Under the pieces are notes generated by a model. That model made no database searches and was not told where the DNA came from. It saw nothing but the letters and a program-made list of their open reading frames with translations. The translations under genes were made by a program, and so were the position numbers. Shown in pieces: positions 1 through 7,867 of a DNA stretch of 64,000 nt (positions are counted from its first letter, which is position 1; the number at the start of each line of letters is the position of its first letter). The DNA comes from Mucilaginibacter phenanthrenivorans (lineage in GTDB: Bacteria; Bacteroidota; Bacteroidia; Sphingobacteriales; Sphingobacteriaceae), in the NCBI RefSeq assembly GCF_024721155.1, contig NZ_JAHVAP010000008.1, positions 1-64,000 of the forward strand. Direction: 5' to 3'.

Positions 1-67
1 CCTGCGTTAATCAAAATCGAGCATACGAAAATAATTATCATAAATTACTTGCATAGATCATAGAAAT

Positions 68-86
68 CGAAGTTTTTAAAACTTCG
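68..86. repeat. 19-bp palindrome (copy 1)
   Basis: The half-site cgaagtttt is followed by one base and then its exact reverse complement. The same 19-bp core occurs in the second copy at 288-306, so the two copies bracket the small gene at 93-278. It lies just past that gene's stop codon and may act as its terminator. Confidence 0.6.
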
Positions 87-92
87 TAAGTT

Positions 93-278
93 TTAGGAGT
101 TCAATTCATTTAATAGAGATATTACATCTTTCAACTCAATCTTCACTTCCTGGTACAATTTAATTTCTTTAAAAGATTTCTTCAAGTTATTAAAAAGACG
201 CTGCTCAGCCTTATTAAGTGGACGATTCTCCTCCTTGGTATTGGCGTTTAATTTCTTCATCATTTGAGTATTATACAT
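93..278 (-). CDS. Small charged protein, antitoxin-like (unknown)
   Basis: This is a 61-aa Lys/Glu-rich, probably helical protein with no signal peptide or membrane segment. Its C-terminal half (KIELKDVISLLNEL) resembles, from memory, small Bacteroidota proteins that often sit beside RelE- or PIN-type toxins. That is an inference: no toxin gene is visible beside it and only 92 bases remain downstream in the window. The start is ATG at 278; the second and third Met codons (residues 6 and 7) are also possible starts. A copy of the same palindrome lies on each side. It could instead be a non-coding ORF, but its composition looks protein-like. Confidence 0.5.
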   Translation of the reverse strand: MYNTQMMKKLNANTKEENRPLNKAEQRLFNNLKKSFKEIKLYQEVKIELKDVISLLNELNS

Positions 279-283
279 TCAAA

Positions 284-310
284 TTTACGAAGTTTTAAAA
301 ACTTCGTAAA
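284..310. terminator. 27-bp palindrome (copy 2), probable terminator
   Basis: Arms of 13 bp (tttacgaagtttt and its reverse complement) flank a single base. It lies 12 bp past the stop of the minus-strand nuclease gene at 323-1690 and just upstream of the small gene at 93-278. It shares its core with the palindrome at 68-86. Confidence 0.55.
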
Positions 311-322
311 TTGATAGTTTCT

Positions 323-1690
323 TCACCCGGCAAACACCATCTTCCTGTCCGGATATTTTACCGCATAACTATCAACCATATTCCTGATATAATCATTGCC
401 CGGATACGGGGTAAGGTGGTTTTTAAGCTGATCAAGGGTGTCAGCATTAAAATAGTGAGAGATATAACCCATGCCGTAAAACTTCCCTTTTTCAACTAGA
501 AGGCAGCTGTGTTCATCATCTGTTCTGCCGGCATCGCGGATGGCAAAGGTTGGTAGCGCTTTGTTCAACTCACTAATCGCCATGTACACTTTTTGGTTAT
601 AATCATCAACCGACTCATGGCCCTCACACGCGCAGTGAGCAATCTTCGCCCTGGTACATTCGGCAATGGTGCTTTGGATGAAACACAATTTAGGACAAAG
701 TTCAAATGTATCTATCAGCTTTAGTAAAATACTACGGCCCTCAAACAGTGTATTGCAACTGTAGATGGAGCCGGTCATTTTGCGGTGTTTATCAACCGCC
801 AGGCGCAAATAGCCACGCTGGTCCTCGAAGGCATACAAACTGTAAGTCTGTTCAAAGCGTTTGAGCGACCGGTTATACTTAGGCCACAGGCGTTTTATCT
901 CAACAGCCTCCAATACAAAGGCAACCAGCTCGGTACCACAAACCTGGAACGTTATGTTATGGATATTACGCAAAAACTCCTGTCGCTGTACTCCGGGGTT
1001 ATTACCGGTGAAATGGCTGCAAACGCGTTTCTTCAAATTTTTAGCCTTGCCTACATAAATAACCTTTCCTTTTTGATCATGAAAGTAATATACACCCGGT
1101 GATTGCGGCAATGCATCCACATCTTGTTTGGGTAAATTGGCAGGCAGTACTTGCTCCTTCGAGTTTTGTTTTAAGGCCTGCGGGATGTGGTTTCCCTTAT
1201 CCTGTTGCAACAACAGTGTGAAGATCTTAGCGGTAGCCTCCGCATCACCGGCTGCGCGGTGGCGGCTTTCGTTTTCAATCCCTAAATGACGGCACAGCTT
1301 GCCAAGGCCATAGGAGGGAAGCCCCGGCATTATTTTACGCCCAAGCCGTACGGTACACAATTTATTGCATTGTAACTCGTAACCCACCGCTGCTAAATGA
1401 TGGCGCACAAACGAGTGATCGAAGTTTACGTTATGGGCTACAAAGATCTTATTGTTAAGCAGGTGGTATATGTCGTGTGCTACATCTTCAAATGGTGGCG
1501 CATTTTCCACCATCTCATTTGTTATGCCAGTTAATGCACTGATATAGATCGGGATGTCACGGCGCGGATTAACAAGGGTTGAATAGCGCTCAATTACCTT
1601 TTTACCATTGTGTATGCAAATAGCTATCTCGGTAATGCCGTTTCCGCTGGCATGCCCCCCTGTTGTCTCGATATCTACAATTGCATACAT
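323..1690 (-). CDS. DEDDh exonuclease fused to GIY-YIG (UvrC/Cho-like) nuclease
   Basis: The 455-aa protein joins a DnaQ-type 3'-5' exonuclease to a GIY-YIG endonuclease. The first part (about 1-165) has the DEDDh signature: D6 and E8 in DIETTG, D91 in HNVNFDH, and H144/D149 in HRAAGDA. The second part (about 195-280) has GVYYF, YVG and the conserved Arg near 222, as in the N-terminal domain of UvrC and in Cho. The C-terminal ~170 residues are Cys-containing and not recognised. The family is thought to act in DNA repair by incising and trimming damaged strands; this role is inferred from the domains. Start is ATG at 1690. It is a single-gene unit, with a palindromic terminator downstream. Confidence 0.85.
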   Translation of the reverse strand: MYAIVDIETTGGHASGNGITEIAICIHNGKKVIERYSTLVNPRRDIPIYISALTGITNEMVENAPPFEDVAHDIYHLLNNKIFVAHNVNFDHSFVRHHLAAVGYELQCNKLCTVRLGRKIMPGLPSYGLGKLCRHLGIENESRHRAAGDAEATAKIFTLLLQQDKGNHIPQALKQNSKEQVLPANLPKQDVDALPQSPGVYYFHDQKGKVIYVGKAKNLKKRVCSHFTGNNPGVQRQEFLRNIHNITFQVCGTELVAFVLEAVEIKRLWPKYNRSLKRFEQTYSLYAFEDQRGYLRLAVDKHRKMTGSIYSCNTLFEGRSILLKLIDTFELCPKLCFIQSTIAECTRAKIAHCACEGHESVDDYNQKVYMAISELNKALPTFAIRDAGRTDDEHSCLLVEKGKFYGMGYISHYFNADTLDQLKNHLTPYPGNDYIRNMVDSYAVKYPDRKMVFAG

Positions 1691-1739
1691 GGATGTAAAT
1701 GTAGAAACTTTTTGCTAATAAAATTAGTTAAATTTTAAA

Positions 1740-1879
1740 GTTCATAGTTGATGGTTCATAGATCATGGTTTTAGAAGCATATTTTATTATTTGTGCAAAA
1801 AAAGGCCAAAATCCTTTCAACGATTTCGGCCTTTTCTATTTAATATCTGGCTATGATCTATGAACCATCAACCATGAAC
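1740..1879. repeat. Family A inverted repeat (TTCATGGTTCATAG arms)
   Basis: The left arm 1740-1766 and right arm 1853-1879 are reverse complements at 26 of 27 positions. Both are built from the degenerate word gttcatRgttgatggttcatag. The arms enclose the yidC terminator hairpin. The right arm ends 6 bp from the yidC stop codon. Confidence 0.75.
1797..1834 (-). terminator. Rho-independent terminator of yidC
   Basis: A hairpin with arms aaaaggcc/ggcctttt (plus inner aaatc/gattt) is followed, read on the minus strand, by a run of seven T. It lies about 50 bp beyond the yidC stop. Confidence 0.75.
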
Positions 1880-1885
1880 TACTCC

Positions 1886-3739
1886 TTACTTCTTCTTAGC
1901 CGGAGGCAATTGTTGCTGTTGCTTCTGGCGCATCATTTCTTCCATGCGTGCCTGGAAACCACCTGTTTTCTTTTTAGGATCCTCCGGTTTCTTTTTGTTT
2001 TCCTGGATCTGGGCGTGGATCTTTTTATCGTCAACCATTAAACGGATAATGTATTGCTGTAAAAAGGTCAGCATATTTGCTAAAAAGTAGTAGTAGTTTA
2101 AGCCTGATGGATAGCTGTTCAGCGCACCAAGGAAAATGATAGGGGTAATGTACCCAATGTATTTCATCTGGCCGGTTGCACCCGAGATTTGGTTATTGAA
2201 ATAAGTATATATGAGCGTCGATATCGTCATCAACACGCACATTAAGCTTAGGTGGTTACCAATGAACGGAATATTTGTACCGAAAGTAATAAACGAATCG
2301 TAGGTCGATAAGTCATGCATCCATAGGAAGCCTTGTCCGCGGAGTTCAAACAAACTCGGGAAAAAGCGGAAGAATGCAAACACAATAGGCATCTGGATCA
2401 ACAACGGCAAACATCCGCCTAATGGATTTACCCCTGCCTTTTTATAGAGCTTGAGATATTCCTGCTGTAACAATGTAGGATTGTCCTCGCCAACCTTTGC
2501 CTTTATCTCATCCATCTCCGGCTTCAGCACACGCATTTTGGCCATTGAAAGGTATGATTTGTAGGTAAGCGGCGAAAGGAATAATTTAAGTGCAAGCGTT
2601 AATGCTAATATAATTAAGCCATAATTGCTGGTGAATTTGCTCAGGAAGTTAAATACCGGCAATACAGAAAACTTGTTGATATAAGCAAGGAATCCCCAGC
2701 CCATATAAACTTGTTTTTCTAAATGATAGCCCTGTGTTTTCAGGAAGTTGTATTTGTTAGGACCGAAATAAAACTCCATCGGGTAGGTGCCGTCGGCGCT
2801 TTTAGGGATCACTAAACCGGCAGTCATTTGTTTGATGTTGGTGGTGTCGGTAACATCAGTATTCACCGCTAAGTTCGATTTGGTGAAACCTTCCTTTGCA
2901 ATCAGCACGCCCGAGAAGAAGTGAGCCTCAAAGGAAACCCATTGCATCTTTTTGTCTGCTATTTCTTTTTGGTCATCCTTACCTTCGCTCAGGTAATCAA
3001 CATCATTATCTGTATTTAAATAATAAACGGTTGTATACCTGCGTTCCTGGTCTAAATCTTTTTCCTGCCTGCGCATACTGGCGGTCCAGTTAACGTTAAG
3101 GGCGTTACTGTTGGCAATCACCTGCTCCAGCCCGGTTGTTTTAACTGTTAAGCCCACTTTATAACCTGTGCCGTTTAATGAGTAGATGTAATCTACATAC
3201 TGGGTTGCGCTATAATTTAAACGCATGGTAATGCTTGACGAATCCTTATCGGCAACCTGCAGATTGCCTGAAGTAGGCGTAAAGTAAAGCTTGTCGGTAT
3301 TGATGCTGTTGCTACCTGCGGTGAACGTTAAACCAAAGCGGTTTTTATCGCCATCAAATAAAATCAGCGGCTTTTTGTTGAACGTTTTGTAATCCTTCAA
3401 TTCAACCGAGTAAACCTTACCACCCTGTGTGCTCAGCTTTACAATAATGTCCTTATTTTCAAGCGTAACGAACTTTTGCGTGCCAACAGTAGTTGCACCA
3501 AATGGCATTTTTAACAAGGCGGAGTCAACTGGCTTGTTCGCTTCAGCCTTTGCCTTTGATGTGTCAACGTATTTTGCTGTAGTTATAGCGGGCGATTTGA
3601 TTTGCCCTCTCTTGATAGAATCAGCATGCGCCTTTATTCTTTCTTTTTTGATTTCAGCTTCATTGGGCCTCATAAAAAAGAATGAGGCACCCATGATGAT
3701 CATGATCAGGAATAATCCTGTAAACGTATTTTTATCCAT
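1886..3739 (-). CDS. yidC: Membrane protein insertase YidC
   Basis: This 617-aa inner-membrane protein inserts and folds membrane proteins, alone or with SecYEG. The N-terminal signal-anchor (about 6-23) is followed by a large periplasmic beta-rich domain (about 60-340). The conserved five-helix core starts near residue 350 and includes the cytoplasmic loop (KMRVLKPEMDEIKAK) and the motif NPLGGCLPLLIQMPI. The C-terminal tail is Lys/Gln-rich and ends in AKKK, as is common for ribosome-contacting tails. The length fits the Bacteroidota form. It starts 21 bp after pyrG and is probably co-transcribed with it. The stop is followed by a terminator nested in a family A repeat. Confidence 0.97.
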   Translation of the reverse strand: MDKNTFTGLFLIMIIMGASFFFMRPNEAEIKKERIKAHADSIKRGQIKSPAITTAKYVDTSKAKAEANKPVDSALLKMPFGATTVGTQKFVTLENKDIIVKLSTQGGKVYSVELKDYKTFNKKPLILFDGDKNRFGLTFTAGSNSINTDKLYFTPTSGNLQVADKDSSSITMRLNYSATQYVDYIYSLNGTGYKVGLTVKTTGLEQVIANSNALNVNWTASMRRQEKDLDQERRYTTVYYLNTDNDVDYLSEGKDDQKEIADKKMQWVSFEAHFFSGVLIAKEGFTKSNLAVNTDVTDTTNIKQMTAGLVIPKSADGTYPMEFYFGPNKYNFLKTQGYHLEKQVYMGWGFLAYINKFSVLPVFNFLSKFTSNYGLIILALTLALKLFLSPLTYKSYLSMAKMRVLKPEMDEIKAKVGEDNPTLLQQEYLKLYKKAGVNPLGGCLPLLIQMPIVFAFFRFFPSLFELRGQGFLWMHDLSTYDSFITFGTNIPFIGNHLSLMCVLMTISTLIYTYFNNQISGATGQMKYIGYITPIIFLGALNSYPSGLNYYYFLANMLTFLQQYIIRLMVDDKKIHAQIQENKKKPEDPKKKTGGFQARMEEMMRQKQQQQLPPAKKK

Positions 3740-3760
3740 TTCTAAGTATCGTACAAATAT

Positions 3761-5371
3761 CTACTGCTTGCGGGCATACGCCATCGAAGCGGCGACAAAG
3801 TTAATAAAAAGTGGATGCGGATTTGCAACTGTTGATTTTAATTCCGGGTGAAATTGTGCCCCCACAAAAAACGGGTGATTTTTTAGCTCAACTATCTCAA
3901 CTAAATTATTTTCAGGGTTAAAACCGGTTGGCAATAGACCTGCGTTTTCATAGTCCTTCAGGTAATCGTTATTGAATTCATAACGATGTCTGTGGCGTTC
4001 GCTTATGCGGGTTTTACCATAGAATTTTTCGGCTTTACTTCCCTTTTTAAGTTCGCAACCATATGCGCCAAGACGCATGGTGCCGCCTTTGTTAACCACC
4101 TTCTTTTGCTCCTCCATCATATTGATAACCGGATGCGGAGTTTCCGGGTTCATTTCGGTGCTGCTTGCATTCTTAAGGCCAAGCACATTGCGACCAAATT
4201 CAACCACGGCGCATTGCATACCCAGGCAGATGCCGAAGAACGGAATGTTATTTTCACGTACATAACGGATCGCCTCTATTTTACCTTCAAAACCACGCTC
4301 ACCGAAACCTGGCGCAACAAGCACACCGTGCAGCCCCTTCAAACGTTCAACAGCGTTGCCGGGCGTTAACATCTCAGATGGAATATATTCTACTTTTACC
4401 TTTGATTCATTTGTTGCACCGGCATGGATGAATGATTCAACTATTGATTTATAAGCATCAGGTAATTCAACATATTTACCAACTAAACCAATTCGTACTT
4501 CTGAGGTTGGATTTTTCAGGCGGCCCAAAAAGCTTTTCCAGTTTACCAATTCAGGTTCAACTTTATGAGGCAGTTTTAATTTGGTAAGTACTGTTTTGTC
4601 CAGTTGTTCCTTAAGCATCAGCAATGGTACATCATATATAGATGGCGCATCAATTGATTCAATAACTGCATTTATATTAACATTACAGAACAAGGCTATC
4701 TTTTTGCGGATGTCGGTATTTAAATGATGTTCGGTACGGCAAACCAATATATCAGGCTGGATGCCGTATTCCAATAACATTTTAACGGAGTGCTGGGTTG
4801 GCTTAGTTTTTAATTCGCCCGCAGCGGCCAGGAAAGGAATCAGCGTTAAATGGATCACCAGTGAATTACCGGAGCCTACTTCCCATCTGAACTGTCTTAC
4901 TGCTTCAATATATGGTAATGACTCAATATCGCCTACGGTTCCGCCTAATTCGGTTATTACAATATCATAATCACCACTTTCGCCAAGGATGCGGAAATTT
5001 CTTTTTATTTCGTCGGTAATGTGAGGTACTACCTGTACAGTTTTGCCAAGGAATTTACCTTCACGCTCCATGTTGATCACATTCTGGTAAATGCGGCCGG
5101 TGGTAATATTATTTGCCTTTGATGTCGGGGTGTTTAAAAAACGCTCGTAGTGACCAAGATCCAAATCGGTTTCGGCACCGTCTTCGGTAACATAGCATTC
5201 GCCATGCTCATAGGGATTCAATGTTCCAGGATCGATGTTAATATAAGGGTCGAATTTTTGGATGGTTACACGATAACCGCGCGATTGGAGTAATTTAGCT
5301 AAGGAGGCTGATATAATGCCCTTCCCTAATGACGAGGTAACGCCACCCGTAACAAAGATATATTTAGTCAT
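3761..5371 (-). CDS. pyrG: CTP synthase
   Basis: This 536-aa cytosolic enzyme makes CTP from UTP, ATP and glutamine, the last step of pyrimidine nucleotide synthesis. The N-terminal synthetase domain (about 1-265) carries the P-loop region TSSLGKGIISASL. The class I glutaminase domain (about 290-536) has the nucleophile motif GICLGMQC and the His-Glu pair in QFHPE. The length is the family norm. It is the first gene of a pyrG-yidC unit. A TACTTTTG element lies 59-66 bp upstream of the ATG. Confidence 0.98.
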   Translation of the reverse strand: MTKYIFVTGGVTSSLGKGIISASLAKLLQSRGYRVTIQKFDPYINIDPGTLNPYEHGECYVTEDGAETDLDLGHYERFLNTPTSKANNITTGRIYQNVINMEREGKFLGKTVQVVPHITDEIKRNFRILGESGDYDIVITELGGTVGDIESLPYIEAVRQFRWEVGSGNSLVIHLTLIPFLAAAGELKTKPTQHSVKMLLEYGIQPDILVCRTEHHLNTDIRKKIALFCNVNINAVIESIDAPSIYDVPLLMLKEQLDKTVLTKLKLPHKVEPELVNWKSFLGRLKNPTSEVRIGLVGKYVELPDAYKSIVESFIHAGATNESKVKVEYIPSEMLTPGNAVERLKGLHGVLVAPGFGERGFEGKIEAIRYVRENNIPFFGICLGMQCAVVEFGRNVLGLKNASSTEMNPETPHPVINMMEEQKKVVNKGGTMRLGAYGCELKKGSKAEKFYGKTRISERHRHRYEFNNDYLKDYENAGLLPTGFNPENNLVEIVELKNHPFFVGAQFHPELKSTVANPHPLFINFVAASMAYARKQ

Positions 5372-5429
5372 GATTTTTGTGTGCTTGGCCCGGTTTTAAG
5401 GCCGGAACAAATTGTTTGTGTACGGGATA

Positions 5430-5437
5430 CAAAAGTA
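5430..5437 (-). promoter_or_regulatory. Candidate -7 box for pyrG-yidC
   Basis: The minus strand reads TACTTTTG, matching the Bacteroidota -7 consensus TAnnTTTG, about 60 bp before the pyrG start. I see no convincing -33 TTTG at the right distance. Confidence 0.45.
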
Positions 5438-5451
5438 AGAAAATTATTGGA

Positions 5452-5565
5452 GTTTGGGTTGGAGAAGTTGTAATTGTTGAAAAGGTTGTAAGTGTTGAAA
5501 GAGTGATTTGAAAAATAAATTTATAAGCAGGAATCCCGTAGAATATAACAACCCAACAAATACTG
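5452..5565. repeat. Family E degenerate repeat region
   Basis: Near-repeats of the word gttgtaagtgttgaaa run from 5452 to 5505. A partial complementary segment (acaacccaac) lies near 5548-5557. The region fills the gap between pyrG and the secreted protein at 5574-6203. It is a weaker example of the word-built inverted repeats elsewhere in the window. Confidence 0.35.
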
Positions 5566-5573
5566 TATATTCA

Positions 5574-6203
5574 TCAGTTTCCGTTAGGATTAAAGCCTTC
5601 TGATTCAGGTTCTGGTTTCACATCCTCATAAAGTACTTTTCCTGTATTATATAAATGAATAAGATTTCTGATTCGTTCAAAGCTGAAACTATTTTCAGCC
5701 ATGTATTTATCATAAACAGTTTTATTGTCTTTAATCATTTCTTTAAAATCATCTTTACGGGCCTGTCTTGATCTTGAGGAAAAAAGGCTGCTGGTTTTTA
5801 ATTCATTTACCGTATCGGAACCTTTGCTAACATAATAAACTTTTGAAGAATAACCTGCCTGCCCATTAAATCCTGTGGATGTGTATATCATTTCATAAAG
5901 GTTTATCTTTCCCTTTTCAATGAGCGGTAAAAATCCAAAGTGCTGGTTTGCTGCAACAACAACAGCGCGATATGCCACTTTTTTCCTTGTTATACAATAT
6001 TCTCTAATTTCTTCAGGCAATATTTTTTTAGACTCGGCCATACCATCTTTTTTGTATTTAGCAGCTCCCATAAAGGGGATGGTAATTTTACAGGCAATTG
6101 AGTCGTCAGCATTGGTAATTATATAATCTTGCTGTGCCTGTGCCACATGCGTTAAAGCAATTAACCAAGTGAAAATAAATGCTTTTGTAATAAGAGGTTT
6201 CAT
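5574..6203 (-). CDS. Secreted protein of unknown function
   Basis: The 209-aa protein has a clear signal peptide (about 1-23, cleavage after AQA), so it is probably periplasmic or surface exposed. The mature part has mixed charge with no recognised domain. A run of polar and basic residues (SSRSRQARKDD) near residue 147 precedes a helical-looking C-terminus, which ends Pro/Glu-rich. It starts 8 bp after kdsB on the same strand, so the two are probably co-transcribed. That does not by itself suggest a role in KDO synthesis. I do not recognise the family. Confidence 0.75.
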   Translation of the reverse strand: MKPLITKAFIFTWLIALTHVAQAQQDYIITNADDSIACKITIPFMGAAKYKKDGMAESKKILPEEIREYCITRKKVAYRAVVVAANQHFGFLPLIEKGKINLYEMIYTSTGFNGQAGYSSKVYYVSKGSDTVNELKTSSLFSSRSRQARKDDFKEMIKDNKTVYDKYMAENSFSFERIRNLIHLYNTGKVLYEDVKPEPESEGFNPNGN

Positions 6204-6211
6204 AAATGGGG

Positions 6212-6946
6212 TTATTCAATATGTCTTAATTTCTCTAAATCTTCCGGCGCATCTATTGCATGAGTTTCCAACTCAGTTTCTGCAACTTTTATGCGATAAC
6301 CGTTCTCTATCCAGCGGAGTTGTTCCAGACTTTCTGCTTTTTCGAGCGATGATACAGGTAGTTTGGTGACCTCCTGTAAAACATCGGCACGGTATCCGTA
6401 AATGCCGATATGTTTAAAGTAAGTGAAATGGCTCAGCCAGTTTTGTTGTTCCTGTCCCCGGATGTGTGGTAGCGGCGAACGTGAAAAGTAAACGGCCTCG
6501 GATAGTTTATTAACAACAACTTTTGGCGAGTTCACATTGAATAACTCCTGTTCAGTCAGTACTTTTTTTACTAAAGTGGCAAGTTGGGTATCGGGATTAT
6601 TAAAGCAAGCTGCCAGTTTGCTAATTTGCTCCGGGTCGATATAGGGCTCATCCCCCTGGATATTAATAACTACGTTGTATTGCGGGTGCTGTAATGCTAC
6701 CTCCGCGCAACGGTCGGTACCGCTTTGGTGATCTGGCGAGGTCATTATGGCCACACCGCCAAAGTGCAGCACATGGTCGTAAATGCGGGTGTCATCGGTA
6801 GCAACAATAACTTCGGTTAGATGAATACACTTTTTTGCCTGCTCGTAAACCCTTTGGATCATGCTCCTGCCGGCAATATCCACCAACGGCTTACCCGGAA
6901 AACGGGAAGATGCGAAGCGGGCCGGAATGATGCCAAGGATTTGCAT
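6212..6946 (-). CDS. kdsB: 3-deoxy-manno-octulosonate cytidylyltransferase
   Basis: KdsB activates KDO with CTP to give CMP-KDO, the donor for the inner core of lipopolysaccharide, in the cytosol. The 244-aa length is normal. The N-terminal nucleotide-binding motif IPARFASSRFPGKPL (8-22) and the later NIQGDEPYI motif (about residues 94-102) are diagnostic. Start is ATG at 6946, followed 8 bp after its stop by a secreted unknown. A 26-bp-arm REP-like palindrome separates it from the nucleoside kinase. Confidence 0.95.
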   Translation of the reverse strand: MQILGIIPARFASSRFPGKPLVDIAGRSMIQRVYEQAKKCIHLTEVIVATDDTRIYDHVLHFGGVAIMTSPDHQSGTDRCAEVALQHPQYNVVINIQGDEPYIDPEQISKLAACFNNPDTQLATLVKKVLTEQELFNVNSPKVVVNKLSEAVYFSRSPLPHIRGQEQQNWLSHFTYFKHIGIYGYRADVLQEVTKLPVSSLEKAESLEQLRWIENGYRIKVAETELETHAIDAPEDLEKLRHIE

Positions 6947-6975
6947 GGATTGATTACCGATGATAATAAATAATT

Positions 6976-7056
6976 GTCATTGCGAGGAACGAAGCAATCG
7001 CGAACTGTACAAGTCCGTCCTGTATAGCATGCGATTGCTTCGTTCCTCGCAATGAC
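6976..7056. repeat. REP/MITE-like element, perfect 26-bp inverted repeat
   Basis: The left arm 6976-7001 begins gtcattgcgaggaacgaagc. The right arm 7031-7056 is its exact reverse complement, with a 29-bp spacer between. There is no open reading frame inside. Repeats beginning GTCATTGCGAGGAACGAAG are, from general knowledge, common intergenic repeats in many bacterial genomes. It lies between kdsB and the nucleoside kinase gene. Confidence 0.85.
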
Positions 7057-7070
7057 ATGATGGTGTTACC

Positions 7071-7685
7071 CTAAAATAACCCGTTCAATTCCCTCTCCAC
7101 CAACTGAACAATAGTCGCCAAATCTTCGGTGTTATTGGCAAAGTCTATATTATCCTTATCAATGATTAGCAGCTTGCCCAGTTTGTAGCCCTTGATCCAT
7201 TTATCATACTTGTCATTCAGTTTTGATAAATAATCAAGCCTGATGCCGCTTTCATATTCACGGCCGCGGCGCTGGATGTTATTAACTAATGTTGGGACTG
7301 ATGCCTTCAGATAGATCAGCAGATCAGGCGGTTTTATAAATTCAGTGATGTTGGCGAATATAGCAGCGTAGTTTTCATAATCGCGGGTAGTCATCAAACC
7401 CATATCGTGCAGGTTTTCTGCAAAAATATAGGCGTCCTCGTAAATGGTACGGTCCTGGATCAGGTTGTGACCATTTTTTTGGATGTCGATGATCTGGCGA
7501 TAGCGTGCGTTTAAAAAGTAAATCTGCAGGTTAAAGCTCCAGCGCTTCATGTCGCTGTAAAAATCTTCCAGGTATGGGTTATTATCAACGGCTTCATATA
7601 GAGGGTCCCAGCCGTAATTTTTCGCCATTAATTCGGTAAGGGTAGTTTTACCGGCGCCTATATTTCCTACAATAGCAATGTGCAT
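7071..7685 (-). CDS. Deoxynucleoside kinase
   Basis: The 204-aa cytosolic kinase transfers phosphate from ATP to deoxyribonucleosides in nucleotide salvage. The P-loop GNIGAGKT is at 7-14. The DRT motif (78-80), followed by YEDAYIF, is the substrate-site signature of the dNK/dGK/dCK family. An Arg-rich lid segment (NNIQRRGREYE) lies around residues 137-147. The exact substrate (dA, dG or dC) cannot be read from the sequence. Start is ATG at 7685. The gene stands alone between a REP-like element and family A repeats. Confidence 0.92.
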   Translation of the reverse strand: MHIAIVGNIGAGKTTLTELMAKNYGWDPLYEAVDNNPYLEDFYSDMKRWSFNLQIYFLNARYRQIIDIQKNGHNLIQDRTIYEDAYIFAENLHDMGLMTTRDYENYAAIFANITEFIKPPDLLIYLKASVPTLVNNIQRRGREYESGIRLDYLSKLNDKYDKWIKGYKLGKLLIIDKDNIDFANNTEDLATIVQLVERELNGLF

Positions 7686-7693
7686 TTTTAGCT

Positions 7694-7863
7694 TGATAGT
7701 TAATGGTTCAAAATTGTTAGTTCATGGTTCATAGCTGTTGATCTGGTAAATCCATCTATGTCCTCCTGAACGTAACCCGGCCTAAGATACATTATGGACA
7801 ACTAACTATCAACTATGAATTGCTTTTTTTACAGCCGTGAACCATGGTCCATGAACTGTGAAC
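7694..7863. repeat. Family A inverted repeat, diverged copy
   Basis: The left part 7694-7738 consists of near-repeats of gttcatggttcatag. The right part 7799-7863 consists of the complementary words (accatggtccatgaactgtg). Matching is poorer than in the other family A copies. It fills the gap between the trpS stop (7868) and the start of the nucleoside kinase (7685). Confidence 0.55.
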
Positions 7864-7867
7864 GAAA

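Noticed and set aside
785..1102. Plus-strand reading frame inside the exonuclease/GIY-YIG gene
   Set aside because: It lies antisense to a protein with clear catalytic motifs and has no recognisable domain of its own.
6976..7056. Insertion-sequence or transposon with terminal repeats
   Set aside because: The inverted repeat encloses only 29 bp and no transposase; a REP-like non-coding repeat fits better.
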